Assembly (NCBI GenBank): GCA_024640345.1
Contig: JAHEFD010000027.1
Span: 1-36,002 of the forward strand
Length of the DNA stretch: 36,002 nucleotides
Reading direction: 5' to 3'
Source: Woeseiaceae bacterium
GTDB taxonomy: Bacteria > Pseudomonadota > Gammaproteobacteria > Steroidobacterales > Woeseiaceae
The position numbers and the translations under genes are program-made. The notes beneath the pieces are model-generated. The model did no database searches and was not told the origin of the DNA. It saw only the letters and a program-made list of their open reading frames with translations. This document shows, one piece after another, positions 8,588-17,072 of the stretch; position 1 is the stretch's first letter, and each line of letters opens with the position of its first letter.

Positions 8588-9823
8588 ATGGTAGTCGAAA
8601 CCAGCCAGAGCTTTGCGGGACAGGATTTTGACCATCGCCTGGTTCTCTGGGCGATGCGTCTTGTGGGTAATCCGCGTATCTCAATCCGACTTTGGAACGG
8701 CGATGAATTCCCGGTCACCAGCGATAGTCCCGTAGCCTGCATGGAATTTCGCGACCGCGGCGCGGTCCTGGCACTCATACGCTCGCCTTCACTGGGATTC
8801 GGCGGGTGCTACTCAAAGGGTCGAATCGAGGTCCATGGCGACTTTCTTGCATTCGCCAATGAGATTACCGCGGCCGTTACGCGTAAGCACAATTCGGGCT
8901 ACTACGGCCCCAAGCTCAGGTCCCTTTTGTACGCGCTGCGCCCGAACACGACCGTACGCTCAAAGCATAACGTCCATCATCATTATGACCTCGGGAACGA
9001 TTTCTACAAATTGTGGCTGGACAAACGCATGGTGTACACCTGCGCCTACTTCGACACTGCCGAGGCGACGCTCGCCGAGGCACAAGTGGCCAAGATGGAT
9101 CATGTGTGCCGAAAATTGAAATTACAGCCCGGGATGAAAGTCATCGACGCAGGATGCGGCTGGGGCGCCTTGGCCATGCACATGGCCGAAAAATATGGCG
9201 TCGACGTTATCGCCTACAACAATTCCAGCGAGCAAGTCGCGTATGCCCGCGAAGAAGCGACCGAAAGGAGGCTGGACCGAAAAGTAACGTTTGTGGAGGA
9301 CGATTATCGCACTATTAACCAACGCTGTGACGCGTTCGTTTCAATAGGGATGCTGGAGCATGTCGGACTGGCAAATTACAAGTTGCTTGGCGCGTTGATC
9401 AATCGCTGTCTGAAGCCGAGTGGCTTGGGCCTGATTCACTCGATAGGAAGAAGTTTTCCGAATAAGACTGATGCATGGATCGTAAAACATATTTTTCCCG
9501 GCGGGCATGTGCCAAGTCTTGGCGAAATGATGACAGTTTTCGAGCCTTACCGATTTTCCATAATCGATGTTGAGAATCTTCGTCCTCACTATGCGCGAAC
9601 GTGTGCGGCGTGGTTGCAGAATTTCGAATCGGTTGCCGGCGATATCGAAAAGACGTACGGCAAACCTTTCGTTCGCATGTGGCGCTTGTACCTGGCTGGC
9701 TCTTCGGCTGGTTTCCAGTCAGGAACGCTACAGCTCTACCAGGTCTTGTTCACACCATACGGTAATAACAAAGTGCCCTGGACCCGTGAGTACCAGTATC
9801 TGGAAAACGCGGGAGGCAATTAA
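8588..9823 (+). CDS. cfa: Cyclopropane-fatty-acyl-phospholipid synthase family methyltransferase
   Basis: Transfers a one-carbon unit from S-adenosylmethionine onto the double bond of an unsaturated acyl chain in membrane phospholipid. The 411-residue protein has an N-terminal lipid-binding domain and a C-terminal Rossmann methyltransferase domain with the SAM motif DAGCGWGALA (about 187-196). Residues matching those important in E. coli Cfa are visible: Cys152 in YTCAYF, Glu257 in GMLEHVG, His284 in IHSIG and Tyr335 in RPHYART; IFPGGHVPS is also typical. I start at ATG 8588, with GAGG eight bases upstream; a GTG at 8579 is in frame but poorly placed. The stop is one base before the TTG start of the FAD reductase, so the two are translationally coupled. 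True cyclopropanation is likely, but another methyl modification is possible given this partner. Confidence 0.88.
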   Translation: MVVETSQSFAGQDFDHRLVLWAMRLVGNPRISIRLWNGDEFPVTSDSPVACMEFRDRGAVLALIRSPSLGFGGCYSKGRIEVHGDFLAFANEITAAVTRKHNSGYYGPKLRSLLYALRPNTTVRSKHNVHHHYDLGNDFYKLWLDKRMVYTCAYFDTAEATLAEAQVAKMDHVCRKLKLQPGMKVIDAGCGWGALAMHMAEKYGVDVIAYNNSSEQVAYAREEATERRLDRKVTFVEDDYRTINQRCDAFVSIGMLEHVGLANYKLLGALINRCLKPSGLGLIHSIGRSFPNKTDAWIVKHIFPGGHVPSLGEMMTVFEPYRFSIIDVENLRPHYARTCAAWLQNFESVAGDIEKTYGKPFVRMWRLYLAGSSAGFQSGTLQLYQVLFTPYGNNKVPWTREYQYLENAGGN

Positions 9824-9824
9824 G

Positions 9825-10796
9825 TTGAAAGTAGCCGATGCGATCGTAATTGGAGGTGGTCCCGCCGGCTCAACCTGCGCGTGGAAACTTCGCGCTGCCG
9901 GGGTTGATGTGCTGGTTCTGGACAGGGCAATATTTCCGCGCCTGAAGCTTTGCGCCGGGTGGGTGACACCGGAAGCACTGCTCGATCTTGAGATTGATCC
10001 GGAAGCGTCTCCGCTAAACATGGTGGCTTTTGACAAGCTTGTCCTGCACTGGAACGGGCATACGGTAAATCTCCCTACGCGGCAGTATTCAATCCGGCGT
10101 TACGAATTTGATGATTTCCTGTTGCGCCGGTCAGCCGCCCGCATAGAGCAGCACAATGTTCGTGAGATTTATCGGGATGGTTCCGACTACATCGTCGATG
10201 GGAGATATCGGGCCAGGTACATTGTCGGTGCCGGCGGAACCGCATGCCCGGTATATCGGTCGTTTTTTCGCACTCTGAACGCGCGCAGCAGTCAATCTCA
10301 GATAGCCGCCTATGAACAAGAGTTCCCCTACGACTGGAGAGATCCTTCTTGTCACCTGTGGTTTTTCGATGATGGATTGCCGGGGTATGCCTGGTACGTG
10401 CCTAAAGCGAACGGATATATCAATATTGGTCTGGGCGGAGCCGCCGACAAGATAAAGTTGCGGGGAGGGCACGTCCGGGATTACTGGCGGTCTTTGGTCA
10501 CGAAACTCGAGCGACAGGACCTTGTCTGCTATGACGGTTACGATCCGCGGGGGTATAGCTATTACCTGCGTGATAATGTGGATGTCGTTCAACTCGACAA
10601 TGCTTATATTGCAGGCGACTCTGTCGGGCTTGCTACGCGGGATATGGGGGAGGGAATCGGACCGGCAATCAGCAGCGGTTTGCTGGCTGCACAATCTATC
10701 GTAACGGGATCGGATTATTCACTGGACAAAATTCACAAGTACAGCGCAACCGGATTTGCAAAAAATATCTTCGAACGGAGGAAAGTGGCGGCGTAG
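9825..10796 (+). CDS. FAD-dependent oxidoreductase of the geranylgeranyl reductase type
   Basis: Flavoprotein likely to reduce a double bond in a lipid or isoprenoid. The N-terminus has a dinucleotide-binding fold with GGGPAGS (residues 10-16), and a second FAD motif, IAGDSVGLA, lies in the last third. Members of this group reduce geranylgeranyl chains or act as hydroxylases on lipophilic substrates. The start is TTG 9825: GGGAGG lies eight bases upstream inside the end of the CFA gene, and the product then begins MKVADAIVIGGGPAG, exactly at the fold. An open frame extends upstream into the CFA gene, but that part is a shadow. Length is 323 residues. Coupling to a lipid methyltransferase suggests a common membrane-lipid substrate, which is inference. 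The gene ends 19 bases from the convergent pyruvate kinase gene. Confidence 0.82.
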   Translation: MKVADAIVIGGGPAGSTCAWKLRAAGVDVLVLDRAIFPRLKLCAGWVTPEALLDLEIDPEASPLNMVAFDKLVLHWNGHTVNLPTRQYSIRRYEFDDFLLRRSAARIEQHNVREIYRDGSDYIVDGRYRARYIVGAGGTACPVYRSFFRTLNARSSQSQIAAYEQEFPYDWRDPSCHLWFFDDGLPGYAWYVPKANGYINIGLGGAADKIKLRGGHVRDYWRSLVTKLERQDLVCYDGYDPRGYSYYLRDNVDVVQLDNAYIAGDSVGLATRDMGEGIGPAISSGLLAAQSIVTGSDYSLDKIHKYSATGFAKNIFERRKVAA

Positions 10797-10815
10797 TGCG
10801 CGTGCATCTTTACCT

Positions 10816-12657
10816 TCAGTCAGCTCCGGAAATACTCAGCTTTCGCAAACGGGCGGTCTTTTTGTATTGATGCCCTTGCATCCGCCGCAAAATATTATCC
10901 AGCATCCTGATCGTCGCCAGTATGTGCGGTCCCTTGTTGAGCATCACGCAGTCCGCACGCTGTGACATCGCGGCATCGGTAATCTCGGCGCGGGACGGTT
11001 GCCCCAGCTTGGAGCCCTGGTTCAGGACGTCAGTTGCCCAGATTACCGGCAGGTGCGCCGCCTCGCACAACCACAGGATTTCCTCCTGCAATTCGGCAAG
11101 ACGTTCCCACCCGCATTCAACGGCGAGGTCTCCGCGTGCAATCATTATTGCTGCCGGGTAGCTTCTCATCGTAGTTAGCAGCAGGCTGGGCAAGTTGTTA
11201 AAAGCATCTTCAGTCTCGATTTTGACGACGATTCCCGGGCAATTATCTACATTCTTTGCCAGGTAGTCGTGCAACAGGATGATGTCCTCCGATTTGCGGA
11301 CAAACGATAGCCCAACAGCATCCACGCGACCCACGGCGAAATCCAGATTGTTTTCATCGGTCGATGACAAACCGGGAAGGCGGATTTTGCTGGCTGGAAA
11401 ATTTATGCCGCAATTTCCGCGTAACCGACTGCCGGTTGGCTTTGCCCGGGTGATTTCTATCTGCAGCTGCCGTTTGGAGGGGACGCGTACAATCCCGGCA
11501 ATTTTCCCGTCGTTGAACGAGATAGGCGCGTCGGCAGCAACGAATTCGAACACCTCCGGTTGCTGGCAGGAAATATGTGCCGGTGTCGTCACGTTTCCGT
11601 CCGCATCTTCGATCGCAGCCGCTCCTCTGATGCTGTCGCTATGAAGAATCAACGTGTCGCCCACATGTAGTCGAAGTGCTTGTTCGACGGGCGGGAGTTT
11701 GCCGACACGATAGTTGATCTTTTCTCCTGTCTCGTTGCGATCAAGGCGAAATTTGGCCCCGGTAGCGATGTACAAACCTTTGTATGTTTCCAGGGTCAAT
11801 TCGTCGTTATCTTTCTTCTTGACAACATTCAGGGTTCGTTTCTTGCCACGCGTATCCTTGATTCGAATGGTGTCGCCGGCGCTGGCCAGTTCAATGCATT
11901 CCCGGGGAACCGGTATAACCGACATCTTCTTTCCGACCGGGGGAGTGTTATCCGGTACAAAGCGAATACGTCTTGGTGCGAGGACTCGACCAAGTGCGTC
12001 ACGCCGGGGTCGTATGTGGACCACACGGGGCCCTGGCGGTAATTCCCCGGTCCGTAATTTCGGGCCCGAAAGATCCAGCAGGATGCGGCAATCGCGGCCG
12101 GCCTCGCTGCTGGCCGAGCGAACATTCCGGATCATTCCGGCCCAGGTCTTTTCGGCATCGTGTCCGCAATTGATGCGGGCAATATTCATTCCCGCCTCGA
12201 TCATGCTGGCTACCAGTGCCTGGTCGCTACCAGCATCGGTCGGCAGTGTGACCATGATGCTGACGTCTCGCCCGTCGCTGCACTCGCCGAGAATGGCTCG
12301 ATTGTGCAACAGTGCCCTGGGATTCCGCAGTCCGATTCGCGGGCGTTCCTTGACCGGCTCGAGTTGAATCTTGCCGGCGATTCCAGACAAGGCTTTCTGG
12401 ACCATCTCGATCGACGCCATGACATCACGCTCGGCGCGACCCAGGGAAGACAGTCCCAGGCTGGCAAGATCCTCCTGCAGGTCCCGCAGGTCGGTATGGC
12501 GCAAGGCAAGATAGTGCACCAGGTTTCGTGCGCCATCTCGAAACTCGGGATGAGTGGCGGCCAGCTCTGTCGAGTACCTGGCTTCAAATTTGCGCGCGCG
12601 GTCGCAGATCGACTCCAAATGTTCGCTGATCTGGTTAATATTGACGACTTCGGTCAT
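10816..12657 (-). CDS. Atypical pyruvate kinase with N-terminal extension and no C-terminal domain
   Basis: Homologue of pyruvate kinase (phosphoenolpyruvate plus ADP to pyruvate plus ATP). At 613 residues it is longer than the usual 470-480, but the layout differs. About 130 residues of helical N-terminal region (with paired RARKFE and RHTDLRDL stretches) precede the barrel, and the protein stops just after the barrel, without the C-terminal regulatory domain. Catalytic features remain: Arg161, Lys479 and Glu481 in VVKIET, Asp510 in ARGDL, Thr542 in ATDVL. The potassium site is changed: NCGH in place of NFSH, and SGPKLR with Lys200 where potassium-dependent enzymes have Glu. Asp543 replaces the usual Gln of ATQML. 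Probably still a kinase, but activity and substrate need testing. Ribosome binding site is weak. The gene lies downstream of lipocalin on the same strand. Confidence 0.8.
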   Translation of the reverse strand: MTEVVNINQISEHLESICDRARKFEARYSTELAATHPEFRDGARNLVHYLALRHTDLRDLQEDLASLGLSSLGRAERDVMASIEMVQKALSGIAGKIQLEPVKERPRIGLRNPRALLHNRAILGECSDGRDVSIMVTLPTDAGSDQALVASMIEAGMNIARINCGHDAEKTWAGMIRNVRSASSEAGRDCRILLDLSGPKLRTGELPPGPRVVHIRPRRDALGRVLAPRRIRFVPDNTPPVGKKMSVIPVPRECIELASAGDTIRIKDTRGKKRTLNVVKKKDNDELTLETYKGLYIATGAKFRLDRNETGEKINYRVGKLPPVEQALRLHVGDTLILHSDSIRGAAAIEDADGNVTTPAHISCQQPEVFEFVAADAPISFNDGKIAGIVRVPSKRQLQIEITRAKPTGSRLRGNCGINFPASKIRLPGLSSTDENNLDFAVGRVDAVGLSFVRKSEDIILLHDYLAKNVDNCPGIVVKIETEDAFNNLPSLLLTTMRSYPAAIMIARGDLAVECGWERLAELQEEILWLCEAAHLPVIWATDVLNQGSKLGQPSRAEITDAAMSQRADCVMLNKGPHILATIRMLDNILRRMQGHQYKKTARLRKLSISGAD

Positions 12658-12820
12658 AGCTGGACTCTACTACGAATCTTGTAGCCGATTTGACTCGCAG
12701 TCACAGTAGCGGAAAGAACCTATTCCGGATCTCTGCGGAGCGCCGGGTTACTGCGCGAATAAAGTCGTGAGATCAGTCGCTACAAGCAAACTGACAGCTG
12801 ATCGTATGGTGGTTCCGTTT

Positions 12821-13369
12821 CTATTCGTTGTGGGAGCCCTGCTCCACATAGATCAGGTCGTCAGTGGGAAATCCAAGCATTTTGGCTTCGTTAACAAGCC
12901 TGGTCACGATCTCGTTTTCAAGCTGTGGAGTGCGACTCAGGATCCAAAGGTAATCCCTGTCCGGACCGACAACCATGGAATAACTGTAGCCGGCATCGTC
13001 GAGTTCGATGACGTTGTAGCCACCGTAAAATGGCCCGAAAAAGGAGACCTTGAGCTGGCCCACATCAGAAGCTCCGACGAAATAGGCTTTGCCTGTCGCT
13101 TCCTGCCATTCCCCGGTTTCCGTGTTCAATCCGCGGTTCAGAACTTTGACGCCACCGTCGTCGCGCATGCTGTAAGTCGCCGACACGTTCGACAGGCCGC
13201 GCTCGAAGCGATGATCGAGGCGGGCGATTTCATACCACGTACCGAGATAACGCTGGAGCTCGAAACCGGAAACGACTTCGACGCCATCCGGCACTCCGGT
13301 ACAGGCGGTGTGAGTGAGAAGGACAAGCAGAGCTGCCCAGACTTGTGTCAGTTTTCTGAAAGAGTTCAC
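12821..13369 (-). CDS. blc: Bacterial lipocalin (Blc-like), probably a lipoprotein
   Basis: Calycin-fold carrier of fatty acids or lysophospholipids at the outer membrane. The 182-residue protein has a signal region ending THTAC with a Cys at the expected place, although His at the minus-three position makes the lipobox non-standard. The lipocalin signature is clear: LGTWYEIARLDHRFERGLSNVSA pattern with the invariant G-x-W, then YNVIELDDAGYSYSMVVGPDRDYLWILSR-type strands and a C-terminal helix. Start is GTG at 13367-13369, without a strong ribosome binding site. It diverges from the photolyase gene across 213 bases, and CFA synthase is close by; in several proteobacteria these three belong to one photo-oxidative stress response. 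That common control is inference here. Confidence 0.9.
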   Translation of the reverse strand: MNSFRKLTQVWAALLVLLTHTACTGVPDGVEVVSGFELQRYLGTWYEIARLDHRFERGLSNVSATYSMRDDGGVKVLNRGLNTETGEWQEATGKAYFVGASDVGQLKVSFFGPFYGGYNVIELDDAGYSYSMVVGPDRDYLWILSRTPQLENEIVTRLVNEAKMLGFPTDDLIYVEQGSHNE

Positions 13370-13490
13370 TTCTGGAAAGATCCTGTGTCAGCGAGCCGGT
13401 TGCCGGGTATGCCGGCCCCAAGTCCTGCAACGAGATGGGGTAGGGTGACAGGCTAGCATTCCGTGCCTTGATAATAAATCGGCACTTGTT

Positions 13491-13548
13491 GATCGTTACA
13501 AACGCTTACATCTTCCCGGGTACCAGGGCTGCACTGTGGATCTATACT
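13491..13548. promoter_or_regulatory. Direct repeats and -10-like box between lipocalin and photolyase
   Basis: GATCGTTACA (13491-13500) is followed at once by AACGCTTACA (13501-13510), two ten-base direct repeats sharing TTACA, i.e. TGTAA spaced one helical turn on the other strand. A TATACT box lies at 13543-13548, 34 bases before the proposed photolyase start. Tandem direct repeats are used by MerR-type light regulators of the CarH/LitR group, but no such gene is in the window; this is a weak candidate. Confidence 0.3.
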
Positions 13549-13582
13549 TGAGGAATTGTCCACGCAGCAAGGGATCCCTGTC

Positions 13583-15025
13583 TTGAATGAACACAATCCG
13601 GTAATCATGTGGTTTCGCCAGGATCTTCGTCTCACCGACAATCCCGCGCTGACGGCCGCTGTTGATACAGAAAGGCCCCTGATCCCGATTTACGTTCTTG
13701 ACGATGTTTCTGCCGGCGAATGGGCAATGGGCGGCGCCTGTCGATGGTGGCTGCACGAGAGTCTCAAGTCCCTTAATGACTCCCTGGGAGGGCAGTTACG
13801 GATTTTTCGCGGGGATGCCAGGGCAGTCGTGACAGCACTGGCCAGCGAGCTTGATGCTTCCGGGGTTTACTGGAATCGCTGTTATGAACCATGGCGAATT
13901 ACACGCGATATCGAGACCAGGAAGTCACTGGAAGCCGATGGTCGCGACGCAGTGTCCTTTAATGGGTCGTTGTTATTCGAACCGCAGGAGGTACTTAAAG
14001 CGGACGGCACGCCGTACAAGGTGTTTACTCCGTTTTATCGCAACGGATGCCTGCGAAATGCCTTGGAACCCCGGTTACCGTTACCCGCGCCTGAGCTACC
14101 TGAAATTCCTGGGCTTCACCGGGGAGACGATCTCGCGTCACTGGACCTGTTGCCCACGACGAACTGGCATTTATCGATAGAGCAATGCTGGTCACCGGGG
14201 GAGGAGGGTGCACTCGCGCGGCTGGATCAGTTCCTGCAAAACGATATCGAAAATTACATCGAGGGCCGCGATCGACCAGACCAGTCCCGGGTTTCCCGCT
14301 TGTCGCCCCATCTGCATTTTGGAGAAGTATCACCTAACCAGGTTTGGCATGCCGCTAATGCGCGGAGGGCCGCGGCCGTTACACGAATCGAGGAAAACGT
14401 CGATCACTTCAAGCGCGAACTTGGCTGGCGGGAATTTTCTCACCATCTTCTGTACCACTGGCCAGCTATTACGCACGAAAATCTGCAGAAAAAGTTCGAC
14501 CGATTTCCCTGGCGTGACGATCCCGACGTTTTGCGTCGGTGGCAGAAAGGCGTTACGGGGTATCCTATTGTCGATGCCGGTATGCGTGAGCTCTGGCTGA
14601 CGGGATACATGCACAATCGTGTCCGAATGATCGTTGGTTCCTTCCTGGTCAAAAACCTGATGTTGCACTGGCAGCACGGTGAGCACTGGTTCTGGGATAC
14701 GCTGGTCGACGCTGATCTTGCGAACAATAGCGCAAGCTGGCAATGGGTTGCCGGTTGCGGGGCTGATGCGGCGCCATTCTTTCGAATCTTCAATCCGGTT
14801 ACACAGGGACAGAAATTCGATCCCGACGGATCATACGTCCGCCGTTATGTTCCGGAACTCGCAGGCTTGCCCAACAGGTTTATCCATTGTCCATGGGATG
14901 CCCCGGCTGGCGTGTTGCGAGAGTCAGCGATCAGGCTGGGCAGGGATTACCCGGAGCCCGTAGTCGATCTGAAGGCCTCACGCGAGCGGGCACTAAGTGC
15001 ATTCAGGGCGCTAAAGAACGGCTGA
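13583..15025 (+). CDS. phrB: Deoxyribodipyrimidine photolyase (class I)
   Basis: Light-driven repair of cyclobutane pyrimidine dimers using FAD and an antenna chromophore. The 480-residue protein begins with the antenna domain (MWFRQDLRLTDNPAL) and ends with the helical FAD domain. This has RLSPHLHFGEVSP, FKRELGWREFSHHLL, TGYPIVDAGMREL, HNRVRMIV and ASWQWVAGCGADA-type blocks, which contain FAD and DNA contacts and the Trp electron path. The ending FNPVTQGQKFDPDG followed by VRRYVPEL is classic for PhrB. I start at TTG 13583, with AAGGGA eight bases upstream; TTG 13556 would also be in frame with AGGA nearby but too close. It could in principle be a cryptochrome-like protein, but the pattern is that of bacterial CPD photolyase. 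Divergent from lipocalin. Confidence 0.92.
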   Translation: MNEHNPVIMWFRQDLRLTDNPALTAAVDTERPLIPIYVLDDVSAGEWAMGGACRWWLHESLKSLNDSLGGQLRIFRGDARAVVTALASELDASGVYWNRCYEPWRITRDIETRKSLEADGRDAVSFNGSLLFEPQEVLKADGTPYKVFTPFYRNGCLRNALEPRLPLPAPELPEIPGLHRGDDLASLDLLPTTNWHLSIEQCWSPGEEGALARLDQFLQNDIENYIEGRDRPDQSRVSRLSPHLHFGEVSPNQVWHAANARRAAAVTRIEENVDHFKRELGWREFSHHLLYHWPAITHENLQKKFDRFPWRDDPDVLRRWQKGVTGYPIVDAGMRELWLTGYMHNRVRMIVGSFLVKNLMLHWQHGEHWFWDTLVDADLANNSASWQWVAGCGADAAPFFRIFNPVTQGQKFDPDGSYVRRYVPELAGLPNRFIHCPWDAPAGVLRESAIRLGRDYPEPVVDLKASRERALSAFRALKNG

Positions 15026-15094
15026 AGTGATATCGGCAGCCCTGGAGCCGAAAGTATTGTTCCCTGGCATGCCCTATTCATAGGTGGGAAGTGT

Positions 15095-16990
15095 ATGATG
15101 CAGCGCCCTCCGACCGGCTCGAACCCGGTGACTTCTCAATGCGGCAGTTATCCTATGTCTAAATCCGATTCCCCGACCGGCGTGAGCCATTTCCGCGACC
15201 TGAAACTTTCAGCAGCGTTGATCAGTGCGTTGCATGAAATTGGCTATGAAACGCCGACACCTATTCAGGTACAGGCCATTCCTCCACTGCTGGAACGTCT
15301 CGATATTCTCGGACATGCGCCAACCGGGACCGGCAAGACCGCTGCGTTCGCGTTGCCGTTACTTTCCAATATCGATATCGACAACAGGGACGTACAGGTT
15401 ATGACTCTCACGCCGACGCGTGAGCTGGCAATCCAGGTGGCGGAAGCGTTTCAACGCTATGCCTCTCACATCAAGGGATTCCACGTGTTGCCGATCTATG
15501 GTGGTCAGGAGTACGGCGGGCAGATTCGGCAGCTGAAGCGCGGTGTACATGTCGTCGTTGGTACACCCGGCAGAGTCATGGATCACATGCGGAAAGGTAC
15601 CCTGAAGCTCGGCGGGCTGCAGACGCTGGTGCTGGATGAGGCAGACGAAATGCTTCGCATGGGATTCATCGAGGAGGTCGAATGGATCCTCGAGCAGACG
15701 CCTAAAAAGCGCCAGATGGCGTTGTTTTCCGCAACGATGCCACCGCAGGTCGAGCGAATCGCCAGGAAACACCTTAACAATCCCCGGGAAATATCAATTG
15801 CAGCGCGGACCGCGACTGCGGAAACAATCAGGCAACGCTATTGGCAGGTCAGTGGTCTGCACAAGCTGGATGCACTAACGCGAATTCTGGAAGTTGAGAC
15901 TTTCGACGCGATTCTCATATTCGTGCGGACGAAGATCGCGACGGCTGAGCTGGCCGAAAAGCTGGAAGCACGAGGCTATGCAGCTGCGGCGATGAACGGC
16001 GATATGGCCCAGAACCACCGCGAGCAAACGGTTGAGCGGTTGAAGAAGGGCTCGCTCGATATTCTTGTCGCAACGGATGTTGCAGCCCGCGGACTCGATG
16101 TCGATCGTATTAGTCACGTAGTCAACTACGATATTCCTTATGACACCGAAGCTTATATTCATCGAATCGGACGAACCGGGCGAGCGGGTCGCGAAGGCAA
16201 TGCCATTTTATTTGTTGCGCCACGTGAGCGGCGAATGCTTTATGCCATCGAGAAGGCGACGCGCCAGAAGATTACACAATTGGTTTTGCCGACCACAGAA
16301 ACAGTTAATAACAAGCGTATTGCTGATTTCAAACAAAAAATCAGTGACACCCTGGCCGAGGGCGAATTGGCGTTCATGCAAAACCTGGTGGAGCAGTATA
16401 GACAGGAACATGATGTTCCCGCACTGGAAATCGCCGCCGCTTTGGCAAAGATGTCGCTAGGTGAAAAAAACCTGCTTTTAAGCGCCGACGAGACAGAGAC
16501 CGCGCAGCAGCAGGGTAAGGGCCGGGGCAGGAAGGATATTGACAGGCCGCCCCGCGACAAAAGCCGGCGAAGCAGGGCAGTTCGCGGGCCGGACGCTGAT
16601 AAAGAACGTTATCGAATCGAAGTGGGTCATGAGCATGGCGTCAAGCCGGGGAACATCGTCGGTGCAATTGCCAATGAATCAGGCCTGGACGGCGAACATA
16701 TCGGCCAGATCGAAATAGAGCAGCACTTCAGCCTGGTCGACCTTCCTGTCGGGATGCCGAAAGATGTTTTCATGGATCTTAAGAAAGTAAGGGTCTGCGG
16801 TGAGCGCCTCAACATTTCCCGTTACGACCCGTCGAGAAAGCCAGCGGCGGGGAAGGGCAAGCCGAAATCGCGCGCCGATGATAAAGGGAGCAACAAGAAA
16901 AGGGAGAAAGAGAAGGGTAAACCGACATCTCGGGCCGCTGCGAAGGGCGCTGGCAAAAAAGGAAAAGGCAAGAGAAAGAAAGGCTTGTAA
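15095..16990 (+). CDS. deaD: DEAD-box ATP-dependent RNA helicase, DeaD/CsdA-like
   Basis: Unwinds structured RNA in ribosome assembly and mRNA turnover, especially in the cold. The helicase core is complete: Q motif with PTPIQ, motif I APTGTGKT, PTREL, TPGR, DEAD in VLDEADEML, SAT, a RecA2 domain with ATDVAARGLD, and HRIGRTGR. After a linker comes a DbpA-type RNA-binding domain (RIEVGHEHGVKPGNIVGAI to ERLNISR), then a roughly 50-residue Lys/Gly/Arg tail that should bind RNA non-specifically. Length is 631 residues, as in CsdA. The chosen ATG at 15095 has AGGTGG seven bases upstream, but the conserved part begins near ATG 15155, which lacks a ribosome binding site, so the true start is uncertain by 20 residues. 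Single gene between photolyase and cytochrome c. Confidence 0.92.
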   Translation: MMQRPPTGSNPVTSQCGSYPMSKSDSPTGVSHFRDLKLSAALISALHEIGYETPTPIQVQAIPPLLERLDILGHAPTGTGKTAAFALPLLSNIDIDNRDVQVMTLTPTRELAIQVAEAFQRYASHIKGFHVLPIYGGQEYGGQIRQLKRGVHVVVGTPGRVMDHMRKGTLKLGGLQTLVLDEADEMLRMGFIEEVEWILEQTPKKRQMALFSATMPPQVERIARKHLNNPREISIAARTATAETIRQRYWQVSGLHKLDALTRILEVETFDAILIFVRTKIATAELAEKLEARGYAAAAMNGDMAQNHREQTVERLKKGSLDILVATDVAARGLDVDRISHVVNYDIPYDTEAYIHRIGRTGRAGREGNAILFVAPRERRMLYAIEKATRQKITQLVLPTTETVNNKRIADFKQKISDTLAEGELAFMQNLVEQYRQEHDVPALEIAAALAKMSLGEKNLLLSADETETAQQQGKGRGRKDIDRPPRDKSRRSRAVRGPDADKERYRIEVGHEHGVKPGNIVGAIANESGLDGEHIGQIEIEQHFSLVDLPVGMPKDVFMDLKKVRVCGERLNISRYDPSRKPAAGKGKPKSRADDKGSNKKREKEKGKPTSRAAAKGAGKKGKGKRKKGL

Positions 16991-17072
16991 CGTATCTAGG
17001 CGTTTTCCGATATGTCGCCGGTCTAAATGCTGCGCAAAAATAGGTCAGGCTCTCGGCGGGGAGGTTGACGGC

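Noticed and set aside
9567..9824. Upstream extension of the FAD reductase frame into the CFA gene
   Set aside because: It codes no family sequence, and the TTG at 9825 with GGGAGG gives the natural N-terminus.
11714..12684. Plus-strand open frames opposite pyruvate kinase
   Set aside because: Low-complexity Arg/Ser-rich translations without ribosome binding sites; the minus strand codes a clear pyruvate kinase homologue.
12767..13456. Plus-strand frame of 229 codons opposite lipocalin
   Set aside because: The lipocalin signature on the other strand explains the region; the frame has no plausible start or domain.
15110..15140. tRNA T-arm-like stretch (TCGAACCC) before the helicase gene
   Set aside because: No acceptor stem, anticodon arm or CCA context can be built around it.
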